From contig NZ_CP049143.1 in NCBI RefSeq assembly GCF_011044495.1, positions 7,626,001 to 7,690,000 of the forward strand: DNA of 64,000 bases, read 5' to 3'. Under the pieces are notes generated by a model. The model was not told the origin of the DNA, ran no database searches, and worked only from the letters and a program-made list of their open reading frames with translations. The position numbers were made by a program, and so were the translations under genes. Source of the stretch: Roseimicrobium sp. ORNL1 (GTDB lineage Bacteria; Verrucomicrobiota; Verrucomicrobiia; Verrucomicrobiales; Verrucomicrobiaceae). Of the stretch, positions 8,583 through 15,679 are shown piece after piece (positions within the stretch are counted from its first letter, which is position 1; every line of letters starts with the position of its first letter).

Positions 8583-10055
8583 ATGAAACGCTCATTCCTT
8601 CTCACCCTGGCCACGGCGGCGCTGCTCGCGCATCCGGCCTCTGCCCAGGAGGGCCGGTCGCTCGGCGCGGCTGCTCCCTCCACCGCCCCTGCTCCCGCAA
8701 AGAAGCCCGCCGTTCCCGCGCCACCCGCCGGACTCGGACTGAAGGATGGGGATCGTTTCATTTTCATCGGCGACTCCATCACGCACGCCTGCCTGTACAC
8801 GCAGTACGCGGAGAATTATTTCTACACGCGCTATCCGAACATGCGCCTGCATTTCCGCAACGCGGGTGTGAGCGGCGACAAGGCGAGGGATGTGCTGAAT
8901 CGCTTTGATGAAGACATCGCCGCCTTCAAGCCGACGGTAGCCACGGTGCTGCTGGGCATGAACGACGGTTCCTACAAGGACTTCGACAAGCCCACCTTCG
9001 ACACCTACGCGAAGGACATGAGCGAGCTGCTGGATCGCCTCAAGGCGATCAACTGCCGTGTGATTGTGATGAGCCCGACCATGTTCGACCACCAGTCATG
9101 GGACATCAAAGTGAAGGAGAAGCCGGACTATGCCAAGGGACGCGTCCCCACCGGATACAACGCGGTGCTCGCCTACTACGGCAAGTGGCTGCAACAAACC
9201 GCCCTGGAGCGCAACCTGCAGTTCGTGGATCTCTTTGGCCCGCTGAATACCTTCACCGTGCAGCAGCGCCGCATCGATCCAAAATTCACCCTCGTCCAGG
9301 ATGGCATCCATCCCGGTCCGGATGGCAGCTTCATCATGGCCTATTCACTGCTGAAGCAGACGGGTGACACGGGACCCATTCTGAGTGCAGGCGTACGCGT
9401 CGTGGGCGGTCAGTGGCAGCCCATCAATCCCGCCGTGGTCTCGGATGTGAAGGGCAATCCCACCCGTTCCGTGAGCTACACCGTGAAGCCCAAGGCGCTC
9501 CCCTGGGTGCAGCTGGCCGAAGCGCCGCTGGGCGCGAAGCTCACCAACGCCGGTCACACCGCTTCGCAGGAGTCTTACATCGCCTCAGGCCTCATCAGCG
9601 GCCGCTATGACCTGCGGATCAATGACAAGTTCGTAGGCACCTGGGATGAGCGCGCGCTCTCCGTGCATGCCGAGGTGGAGGAGGATCCCGATTCACCGAC
9701 CTTCCAACAATCCCTGAAGGTGGTGGCACTCAACAAGAAGCGGAATGACGAAGCCGTGCGCCCCCTGCGCAATCTGTGGGGAAAGCAGAAAGGCATGTTC
9801 AACAAGCGCGAATCGGAAAAGACAGCCTACGACGCGTGGCAGACCGAGTTCCAGACGAAGCGCAAGGAACTGGACGACCTCGCCGCGAAGTACGAAGCGG
9901 ACATCTACCAGATCAACAAGGTGCAGCCGCTCAAGGTGGAGATCATGCCCACGCCCCGCCCCGCTACGGTGCCCCCTGCGAAGGCAGCGCAACAACAGCA
10001 GCCGGCGGCAGCGAAGCCCGCTGCCAAGCCTGAAGAAGCAAAGAAGGCGGCCTGA
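8583..10055 (+). CDS. Secreted SGNH/GDSL-family hydrolase
   Basis: A 490-residue exported protein (signal peptide 1-22, cut after PASA). The hydrolase domain spans about 50-270 and keeps the SGNH blocks: FIGDSIT with nucleophile Ser65, the Gly in NAGVSGD, GMNDGS with the Asn, and DGIHPGPDG with Asp240/His243. Such enzymes usually deacetylate or de-esterify glycans. The C-terminal half (about 280-490) is an accessory region with charged helices and an Ala/Pro/Gln/Lys-rich tail. The ATG at 8583 begins the signal peptide and carries the leader shared with the upstream microprotein gene. A strong intrinsic terminator follows 37 bases after the stop. Confidence 0.88.
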   Translation: MKRSFLLTLATAALLAHPASAQEGRSLGAAAPSTAPAPAKKPAVPAPPAGLGLKDGDRFIFIGDSITHACLYTQYAENYFYTRYPNMRLHFRNAGVSGDKARDVLNRFDEDIAAFKPTVATVLLGMNDGSYKDFDKPTFDTYAKDMSELLDRLKAINCRVIVMSPTMFDHQSWDIKVKEKPDYAKGRVPTGYNAVLAYYGKWLQQTALERNLQFVDLFGPLNTFTVQQRRIDPKFTLVQDGIHPGPDGSFIMAYSLLKQTGDTGPILSAGVRVVGGQWQPINPAVVSDVKGNPTRSVSYTVKPKALPWVQLAEAPLGAKLTNAGHTASQESYIASGLISGRYDLRINDKFVGTWDERALSVHAEVEEDPDSPTFQQSLKVVALNKKRNDEAVRPLRNLWGKQKGMFNKRESEKTAYDAWQTEFQTKRKELDDLAAKYEADIYQINKVQPLKVEIMPTPRPATVPPAKAAQQQQPAAAKPAAKPEEAKKAA

Positions 10056-10092
10056 CCGCGCTTTGACGCACATCCGAACTTGAATACCTGCA

Positions 10093-10126
10093 TGCGAGAG
10101 TCGACCACGGCTCTCGCATTTTCTTT
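10093..10126 (+). terminator. Intrinsic terminator after the SGNH hydrolase gene
   Basis: The stem TGCGAGAG (10093-10100) pairs with CTCTCGCA (10111-10118) around a 10-base loop and is followed by TTTTCTTT. It ends only two bases before the trmL start codon, so trmL is either transcribed from a promoter upstream of or inside this hairpin, or by read-through. Confidence 0.85.
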
Positions 10127-10128
10127 GT

Positions 10129-10578
10129 ATGCTCCACCTCGTCCTCTACCAGCCTGAGATTCCGCACAACACCGGTGCCGTGGGGCGTCTGTGCCTGGCC
10201 ACGGGAGCGCGGCTGCACCTCATCAAGCCACTTGGCTTCAGCATCGATGACCGGCAGTTGAAGCGCGTAGGCCTGGACTATTGGAAGGACGTGGACGTGC
10301 ACGTGTGGGATTCGCTGGAGCAGTTGCGAGAGAGTGCAGCGCCCGAGACACCATGGTTCTATTTCACCACCAAGACGCAGCAGTGCTACTGGGACGCAGC
10401 GTTTCCGGCGGAGTGTTACCTGATGTTTGGTCCGGAGACGCGTGGCCTGCCGGAGTCCCTTTTGGAAACGAACAAGGACACGTGCCTGCGCATTCCGATG
10501 GAGGGCACGCGCAGCTTGAATCTCGCCACGTCGGTGGGCATTGTGGTGTATGAGGCGCTGCGGCAGAACCGTGGATGA
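10129..10578 (+). CDS. trmL: tRNA (cytidine/uridine-34-2'-O)-methyltransferase
   Basis: This 149-residue SPOUT-class enzyme methylates the 2'-OH of the wobble base in tRNA-Leu, using S-adenosylmethionine. The conserved blocks are PEIPHNTGAVGRLC at residues 9-22, LHLIKPLGF, GLDYWKDV, LMFGPETRGLP near 100 and the trefoil-knot end RIPMEGTRSLNLATSVGIVVYEA. Length is normal for the family (about 150-160). It is a stand-alone cytoplasmic enzyme. The start codon sits two bases after the terminator hairpin of the preceding gene, leaving no room for a Shine-Dalgarno sequence outside the hairpin. Confidence 0.93.
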   Translation: MLHLVLYQPEIPHNTGAVGRLCLATGARLHLIKPLGFSIDDRQLKRVGLDYWKDVDVHVWDSLEQLRESAAPETPWFYFTTKTQQCYWDAAFPAECYLMFGPETRGLPESLLETNKDTCLRIPMEGTRSLNLATSVGIVVYEALRQNRG

Positions 10579-10600
10579 GGCATCTTGGTGAGATGGCGCC

Positions 10601-10634
10601 GGATTGTGGCCGAGTTTCTCCGAAACTCGCAGCG
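10601..10634 (+). repeat. Family B palindromic unit, left copy
   Basis: A 34-base unit whose core CGAGTTT-CTCCG-AAACTCG can fold on itself. It is repeated in inverted orientation at 10742-10775 with two mismatches. It starts 23 bases after the trmL stop. Confidence 0.8.
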
Positions 10635-10741
10635 GACTGAAGTGATCGAGGATGGAAGCTTGGTGAGTGGTGTGTTTCCATAGCCTCGAGCAGGTTCTCC
10701 TTGGCTCAATCGAGAAGTGATTCCTCATGGGATACGCGCCA

Positions 10742-10775
10742 CGCTTCGAGTTTCGGAGAAACTCGGCCACGATCC
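10742..10775 (-). repeat. Family B palindromic unit, right copy
   Basis: The reverse complement of 10601-10634 at 32 of 34 positions, 107 bases away, with core CGAGTTT-CGGAG-AAACTCG. The two units account for most of the 272-base gap between trmL and the next gene. Confidence 0.8.
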
Positions 10776-10850
10776 AGCGATGGGGATGCTCGGAATCACG
10801 CATACCTGTTTCCGCTTCCCACTTGGCAAAAACAGATTACCATCCGCGTC

Positions 10851-11477
10851 ATGCTGAAGCGCCTGCTGCTCACTTCTTTCATCGTTGGTACTGCCGCTTG
10901 CTCCACATTCGCCGGTACGGTGGACAAGACCGTGCAGACCGTGGCTCCGGAAGCGTACGACCCGCTGAAGCACTGGGAGATTGATTTTGAAACCGGCGGT
11001 CTGTGGAGCGTGGGGAACAATGCCTCGCCTCTGGACTACGTCCTCCTGCCCCAGATGCTGACCTTCAAGTCGCCTGAGGCCTTCGGCTGGGATGTGGGTA
11101 GCGGCAGGCTGGGTTTCCGCCACCGGATCTCGCTGCTGCTCGAGCCTATCGTGGAAGGTCCGGAGGACTACTACTTCGGCGTCGCCGGCTCCGGCATTCT
11201 GGAGTGGTGGAATGCGCCGCGTGACTTCTCCCTCTTCTTCGCCGCTGGCGGTGGTGTGGGCTGGATGGACAGCAAGGGCTATGAAATCGAAGGCGCCCAG
11301 GGACAGGATTTGAACTTCAACTGGTTCCTCTATTCCGGCGCGCGCTTCATGGTGTGCAAGCGTGGCAGCATCGCCCTCGGCTTGTACTACCAGCACATCT
11401 CCAACATGGGCACGGATGATGTGAATCCCGGCATCGATGCGCTCGGTCCGATGCTAAGCTTCGGCTGGCATTTCTAA
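10851..11477 (+). CDS. Acyloxyacyl hydrolase / lipid A deacylase (PagL-like)
   Basis: A 208-residue outer-membrane-type protein. The signal peptide covers about residues 1-22. The rest alternates short amphipathic strands ending in GPMLSFGWHF, a beta-barrel-like C-terminus with terminal Phe. The block YYQHISN places His182, Ser184 and Asn185 as in the HxSN active-site motif of PagL, followed by VNPGIDALG, which corresponds to the conserved NPG segment. PagL removes the 3-O acyl chain of lipid A. The acidic third catalytic residue cannot be assigned with certainty. The ATG at 10851 is chosen because it begins the signal peptide, although the frame is open further upstream through repeat sequence. 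Confidence 0.75.
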   Translation: MLKRLLLTSFIVGTAACSTFAGTVDKTVQTVAPEAYDPLKHWEIDFETGGLWSVGNNASPLDYVLLPQMLTFKSPEAFGWDVGSGRLGFRHRISLLLEPIVEGPEDYYFGVAGSGILEWWNAPRDFSLFFAAGGGVGWMDSKGYEIEGAQGQDLNFNWFLYSGARFMVCKRGSIALGLYYQHISNMGTDDVNPGIDALGPMLSFGWHF

Positions 11478-11503
11478 CGAAACACCGGAGCGACCCCAGC
11501 GTT

Positions 11504-11537
11504 AAAGGCGGCATGGTTCTTCCATCCCGCCTTTTTT
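11504..11537 (+). terminator. Terminator-like hairpin that contains the next start codon
   Basis: AAAGGCGG (11504-11511) pairs with CCGCCTTT (11527-11534), and inside it ATGG (11513-11516) pairs with CCAT (11522-11525). A T-rich run follows. It is placed 27 bases after the PagL-like stop, as a terminator would be, yet the ATG of the esterase gene (11513) is paired inside the stem. Confidence 0.7.
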
Positions 11538-12439
11538 CTTTCTCGCTTCGTACCGCATTCGCGGTGGCGCTTGCCTTGCCGTTGACGGTGTCTGCCCAAG
11601 ACACCGATGCTGCCAAGCCAAAGCCGAAGGCGGATGCCAAGCGCCAGACACCGGCAAAAATTGAAGGACCTGCGCCGACGGAGAAGAAGGTCTACAAGGA
11701 AATCGGCGACACCAAGCTGGAGATCTGGATCTGGAAACCCGAGGGGTGGAAGGCGGATGACAAGCGGAGTGCCATGGTCTTCTACCACGGCGGTGGCTGG
11801 CGCAATGGCAGCCCCAATGCGTTCTCACGGCAAAGCGCCGAGCTGGTGAAGCTGGGCATGGTGGCCATCTCCGTGCAGTACCGCCTCACCTCGCAGGCTG
11901 GCGTGACCATCCCGGACTGTGTGAAAGACGCACGCTCCGCCTTCCGCTGGGTGCGCAGTCATGCGGGTGAACTCGGCATCGATCCCGGGAAGATCGCTGC
12001 TGGTGGTGGCTCGGCCGGTGGACACCTCGCTGCCACGCTGGCGACGCTGGATGACGTGAATGATGCGAAGGATGATCTGAGCGTGAGCGCCAAGCCTGCT
12101 GCCCTGGTGCTTTTCAATCCCGCTACGAAACTCGACTACCGCCGTGCGTCCGAAGTGACCCCTGCACAGCAGGAGGAACTCCTGAAGGTGAGCCCCTATC
12201 ATCACCTGAAAGCTGGACAGCCACCGACGCTCATCTTCCACGGTGATGCGGATAACACGGTGCCCATTGATACCGCGCAGGCCTATGCCGCGAAGGTAAA
12301 GGAACTTGGGGGTTCGTGTGTGGTGGAGGTGTTTTCTGGAGAAGCCCACGGCTTCTTCAATCGCGAGCCGTCGTATTCGAAGACCGTGGAGAAGATGGTC
12401 GCGTTTCTGCGTGAGCAGGGGTTGTTGGGGAAAGAGTGA
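11513..12439 (+). CDS. Secreted alpha/beta-hydrolase, esterase/lipase type
   Basis: A 308-residue protein with a signal peptide (1-29, ending LTVSAQ) and a short Lys/Ala/Pro linker. The catalytic domain has the oxyanion-hole motif HGGGW near residue 92, nucleophile Ser167 in GGGSAGG, Asp245 in HGDADNTVP and His279 in GEAHGFF, a complete triad of the hormone-sensitive-lipase/acetyl-xylan-esterase-like group. It probably removes acyl groups from plant or microbial polymers in the periplasm. The start codon is buried in a terminator-like hairpin, which may limit its translation. No better start exists before the hydrophobic core except a GTG at 11562, which would truncate the signal peptide. Confidence 0.87.
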   Translation: MVLPSRLFSFSLRTAFAVALALPLTVSAQDTDAAKPKPKADAKRQTPAKIEGPAPTEKKVYKEIGDTKLEIWIWKPEGWKADDKRSAMVFYHGGGWRNGSPNAFSRQSAELVKLGMVAISVQYRLTSQAGVTIPDCVKDARSAFRWVRSHAGELGIDPGKIAAGGGSAGGHLAATLATLDDVNDAKDDLSVSAKPAALVLFNPATKLDYRRASEVTPAQQEELLKVSPYHHLKAGQPPTLIFHGDADNTVPIDTAQAYAAKVKELGGSCVVEVFSGEAHGFFNREPSYSKTVEKMVAFLREQGLLGKE

Positions 12440-12467
12440 GGGGGGTGTGGTGCGCGCACCCGACGGA

Positions 12468-12494
12468 GGGGACAAGAGTGTCCCCGATCCTTGG
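12468..12494 (-). repeat. Family A palindromic unit 3
   Basis: Stem GGGGACA (12468-12474), loop AGAG, stem TGTCCCC (12479-12485), then GATCCTTGG, a variant of the constant flank (ACTCCTTG in other copies). It lies 28 bases past the esterase stop. Confidence 0.75.
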
Positions 12495-12555
12495 AAGGCG
12501 CCGATGCTCCTTCGGGGGGAGCATGATGCTCCTCCATAACTAGGCGAGGCTTTGC

Positions 12556-12584
12556 TCAAGGAGTGGGGACATTCTTGTCCCCAT
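12556..12584 (+). repeat. Family A palindromic unit 4
   Basis: Flank TCAAGGAGT followed by stem GGGGACA, loop TTCT and stem TGTCCCC. The two positions that differ from the unit at 4995 (G to A and C to T) lie opposite each other in the stem, so pairing is kept. Confidence 0.85.
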
Positions 12585-12644
12585 TTGTTCAGTGCTACAC
12601 GGTGAAACTCACTAGACGGTTTCATGTGAGCGAAGTGATCATTT

Positions 12645-12672
12645 CGCAGGGAGCGGCACTAGCTTAGTGCCG
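12645..12672 (+). repeat. Family E palindromic unit, left copy
   Basis: Flank CGCAGGGAG followed by the self-complementary core CGGCACTA-GCT-TAGTGCCG. It is repeated inverted at 12768-12796 with a single inserted base. Confidence 0.82.
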
Positions 12673-12767
12673 TCATTGACGTTGCATGTGACGTCGTGAG
12701 CGATGCTCCACAATGTAACCGATGATGAGAGAATACGAAGAGGCTCCGCACCCAGAAGGCTCACCGC

Positions 12768-12796
12768 CGGCACTAAGGCTAGTGCCGCTCCCTGCG
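12768..12796 (-). repeat. Family E palindromic unit, right copy
   Basis: Core CGGCACTA-AGGC-TAGTGCCG followed by CTCCCTGCG, the inverted partner of 12645-12672. The pair sits between family A units 4 and 5. Confidence 0.82.
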
Positions 12797-12849
12797 AGAG
12801 CCTCCCGTATCAAGGACGCGAGACGTCAATCTCTCTGGTCATGCCAAAA

Positions 12850-12878
12850 ATGGGGACAGGAATGCCCCCACTCCTTGA
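12850..12878 (-). repeat. Family A palindromic unit 5
   Basis: Inverted relative to unit 4. Stem GGGGACA faces TGCCCCC, giving one A/C mismatch. The similarity to the 4995 unit continues outward on the flank side (TTGACCAGAGG), so the repeat is longer than the hairpin. Confidence 0.8.
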
Positions 12879-13016
12879 CCAGAGGCTTCGCCACGTGAGG
12901 TGGTTCCCGACTGATGGCACACGGAGTGTGCGGATCATCGCGGGGTTACTTCCACCCCCATTTCTCCCATTTGAAAAAACCCTCACTACAGGCGATGCGT
13001 TCCATGATCTCCCACC

Positions 13017-14246
13017 ATGGACGACCAGCCCAATCACGACCTCACGCACGCTTCCCGAGAAGCGCTGGAGCACTTGCAGCAGCAGGGGCTTCGTCGGTCA
13101 TTGCGTCGGGTGCTCTCCACCAGGGGTGCGGAGATCACGCTGCCGCAGCGTGAGGGGGTCATCAACTTCTCCTCAAACGACTATCTCGGCCTCGCCACCT
13201 GCGATGCGCTCAAAGCCGCCATGCGGGAAGGCGTCGATCGCTTTGGCGTTGGTTCCGGGGCTTCGCGTCTGGTGTGCGGCAACCATGCACCGCATGAGGA
13301 ACTCGAGTCCGCACTCGCATCCTACAAGGGCACTGAGGCCGCGCTCGCCTTCAGTAGTGGATATGCCACGGCTGTCGGTGTCATCCCCGCGCTGGTCGGT
13401 CCGGGCGATGTGGTGATTCTGGATAAACTGAGTCACGCTTCGCTCATTGATGCCGCGAAGCTCAGTGGCGCTACCATTCGCATTTTTCCTCACAATCACC
13501 TCGGCAAGCTGGAGCGCCTGCTTGCAGGAGCACGTGAGAAGGGCGGCGCCTCCACGCGTGTGCTCGTGGTCACCGAGTCCATCTTCAGCATGGATGGTGA
13601 TGCGGCGCCTCTTGCCGAAATCATCGCGCTGAAAGCCAGGCATGATGCGTGGCTGCTGGTGGATGAAGCGCATGCCGTGGGTGTGCTGGGGCCGCAGGGT
13701 CGCGGCCTTGTGGCGTCGCTGGGTCTCGAGAAACAAGTGGAACTGCAAATGGGCACGCTGAGCAAGGCCATCGGTGTGAGCGGTGGTTATGTGGCCACTT
13801 CGAGCGCGGTGCGGGATCTGCTCATCAATCGCGCACGCAGCCTTATCTACTCCACCGCGCCACCACCTGCGGTGGCATGGACCGCGAAACAGGCCATTTC
13901 CCTCCTGCAAAGCAGCGAAGGAGATGCGCGACGCGAAAAACTCTGGAGCAACAAGCGCCTGCTGCTCTCGCTGCTCGGCGAAACGTTCGCCTCGCAAACC
14001 AGCGCTCTGCCCGCTGCCATCCTGCCCATCATCATCGGCGATGAAGAAGCCGCCGTGCAGACCAGTGCGGCGCTGCTGGACGCGGGCTATCTCATCCCCG
14101 CGATTCGTTATCCCACGGTGTCGCGTGGCGCGGCGCGACTGCGGCTCACGCTAAGTGCAGTCCATGAAGCGGCCCAGATCGAAGCTCTTGTCACGTGCCT
14201 TCGCCGCATGGTGCCGCAGTTGGGCATCGCCGCGCATGGTGCGTGA
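13017..14246 (+). CDS. bioF: 8-amino-7-oxononanoate synthase (or close alpha-oxoamine synthase)
   Basis: A 409-residue PLP enzyme of the alpha-oxoamine synthase family, condensing pimeloyl-thioester with alanine in biotin synthesis. Visible marks are NFSSNDYLGLA, GSGASRLVCGNHAPHEELE, the cofactor-stacking region, LVDEAHAVGVLGPQGRG with the PLP-binding Asp, and the Schiff-base Lys250 in MGTLSKAIGVSGGY. Length fits BioF (about 380-400). The related Kbl and serine palmitoyltransferase families are less likely because the N-terminus and length match BioF. No other biotin gene is adjacent. The last 96 bases overlap the convergent glycosyltransferase gene. Confidence 0.88.
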   Translation: MDDQPNHDLTHASREALEHLQQQGLRRSLRRVLSTRGAEITLPQREGVINFSSNDYLGLATCDALKAAMREGVDRFGVGSGASRLVCGNHAPHEELESALASYKGTEAALAFSSGYATAVGVIPALVGPGDVVILDKLSHASLIDAAKLSGATIRIFPHNHLGKLERLLAGAREKGGASTRVLVVTESIFSMDGDAAPLAEIIALKARHDAWLLVDEAHAVGVLGPQGRGLVASLGLEKQVELQMGTLSKAIGVSGGYVATSSAVRDLLINRARSLIYSTAPPPAVAWTAKQAISLLQSSEGDARREKLWSNKRLLLSLLGETFASQTSALPAAILPIIIGDEEAAVQTSAALLDAGYLIPAIRYPTVSRGAARLRLTLSAVHEAAQIEALVTCLRRMVPQLGIAAHGA

Positions 14247-15524
14247 GGCGAAGCTGGTGAGCAGGCCATACTTTTGCGCGAGGCTGAGATCGAAACGCAG
14301 GCTCGCGCGTTCCGCGAAGGCATCCAGCAAATGGAGCGAAGTCTCTTCCTTCGCGAAGTGTTTGCGTGCATGAACCAGACCGGCCGCGCCCATCTGTTCG
14401 CACTTCGCAGGATCCTGCAAAAGTGTGGCCAGATGATCTGCGAAGGCCGCGGGCTGTTTCTCTTCGCAGAGCAGACCGGTCACGCCATCCACCACCATCT
14501 CCGGCACACCGGCGAGGCGCGTCGATACACACGGCAAGCTCGCCGCCATGGCTTCCATGAGCACGGTGGGGAGATTGTCCATGCCACCGTCCTTCTCCGT
14601 CTTGCAGGCGAGCGCGAAGACCTGGGTTTCCTCGGCGAGCAGGCGGATGATTTCCGTCATGCCCAGCGGTCCAGTGAGCGTGACTTGATCTTCCAGTTTG
14701 AGATTTGAGATCTGGGATTTGAGTTCGTCTTCGAGCGGACCTTCGCCGACGATGCGGCACTTGACTGGGATACCGCGATCACGCAGCAGGCCGCAAGCGG
14801 TGATGAGATCATCGTATCCTTTTTTCTCGATGAGACGTCCCACGCTCAGGATCCCGCCCGCTGCCTTGGTGCGGTCTGCTTTCGATCGAGCTTGCATGAA
14901 GGGCTGCAGATCCAGGCCGTTGTACACACGCTGGATGCGCGGGGCTTCATGGGGAAATTCGCTGCGCAGTTTCCTGGCGGTGTAGTCGCTCACCGTTACC
15001 ACGAGGCTGGCTTCCCGGAAGAGAGAAGCCAGTGGTGGAATCTGAGTTTCGCCGCAGCAGAAGATGTCATTCGCATGCGCGGTGAAGCTGAAACTCGTGC
15101 CGTGAAACTTGCGCAGCCACCAGCAGGTGCGCGCGCCCATGCCTGCGAAGTGAGAGTGCGCGTGGCTCGGAGCCGAGCTGCCGAGCTGTGTGAGGACATG
15201 GCTGATATAGGCCGCCTCGTACACGCGATTCTTGTCCGGCCGGTTTCCCCAATGCCGCAGCGTGAGCACCACGCTTTGGGGCAGTTCGTTGGCGTCCTTC
15301 CACTTCAGTACCCGGGCAATCAATTCCTCTTCAGGGGGAAGAAAATGCACACGCTGCAGGAGGTCCTCCGGAAAGTGGCGAACCTTTTCATCCCGCGTGT
15401 CGTGGATGGAGAAGATCAACGGTCGCACGCCCATGCGCTCCAACTCCAGAACTTCCCGCACGCAAAACGTCTGGGTAAACGTGGGGAATCTTTCGAAGAT
15501 GTAAGCGAGGTGGTATCTCGGCAT
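14151..15524 (-). CDS. Glycosyltransferase family 4, WcaL/colanic-acid type
   Basis: A 457-residue GT-B enzyme. The start YIFERFPTFTQTFCVREVLEL is the hallmark of WcaL-like transferases; the donor domain begins at GGILSVGRLIEKKGYDDLI and contains the glutamate motif KDGGMDNLPTVLMEAMAA, in which the EX7E-like site lies. It is cytoplasmic or peripheral at the membrane and likely builds exopolysaccharide. A four-unit 7-base tandem repeat (14697-14724) codes for the SQISNLK segment in a surface loop. The 3' end overlaps bioF by 96 bases, so the last 32 codons are antisense to bioF codons. A 16-base palindrome lies 39 bases upstream of its ATG. Confidence 0.9.
   Translation of the reverse strand: MPRYHLAYIFERFPTFTQTFCVREVLELERMGVRPLIFSIHDTRDEKVRHFPEDLLQRVHFLPPEEELIARVLKWKDANELPQSVVLTLRHWGNRPDKNRVYEAAYISHVLTQLGSSAPSHAHSHFAGMGARTCWWLRKFHGTSFSFTAHANDIFCCGETQIPPLASLFREASLVVTVSDYTARKLRSEFPHEAPRIQRVYNGLDLQPFMQARSKADRTKAAGGILSVGRLIEKKGYDDLITACGLLRDRGIPVKCRIVGEGPLEDELKSQISNLKLEDQVTLTGPLGMTEIIRLLAEETQVFALACKTEKDGGMDNLPTVLMEAMAASLPCVSTRLAGVPEMVVDGVTGLLCEEKQPAAFADHLATLLQDPAKCEQMGAAGLVHARKHFAKEETSLHLLDAFAERASLRFDLSLAQKYGLLTSFASRTMRGDAQLRHHAAKARDKSFDLGRFMDCT
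14697..14724. repeat. Four-unit heptamer tandem repeat inside a coding region
   Basis: On the plus strand the units read TTTGAGA, TTTGAGA, TCTGGGA, TTTGAGT. Read on the minus strand they encode the loop SQISNLK of the GT4 enzyme. The AT content is clearly above the surrounding gene. Confidence 0.75.
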
Positions 15525-15562
15525 GCGGGACAGGAGGGGGAGTCTGGCGGGGTGTCCCCTTT

Positions 15563-15578
15563 CCCTACCGCGGTAGGG
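15563..15578. promoter_or_regulatory. Perfect 16-base palindrome upstream of the GT4 gene
   Basis: CCCTACCGCGGTAGGG is fully self-complementary and ends 39 bases before the GT4 start codon in the 155-base gap behind the DUF1501 gene. A dimeric regulator site is possible; no regulator gene is adjacent. Confidence 0.45.
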
Positions 15579-15679
15579 CGGCGAGGCAAGAGGACAGCCA
15601 AGTTCTTCCAGAATCGTGGCGAATCGTCCAGTGGCCTTTTTTGACCGTTGTTATTTCAATTCCGCTTAAAATCTGCCAC

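Larger units (their letters stand above)
12440..13016. other. 577-base intergenic region made of nested palindromic units
   Basis: Between the esterase and bioF no credible gene is seen. The region holds three family A units (12468, 12556, 12850) and one inverted pair of family E (12645, 12768) lying inside the 12556/12850 pair. A further small hairpin, ATGCTCC...GGAGCAT, lies near 12504-12526. The last 140 bases before bioF show nothing beyond an AT-richer stretch that may hold its promoter. Confidence 0.75.

Noticed and set aside
12703-13416. 237-codon plus-strand frame before and inside bioF
   Set aside because: It begins in the repeat region and overlaps bioF in another frame; no signal peptide and no family features.
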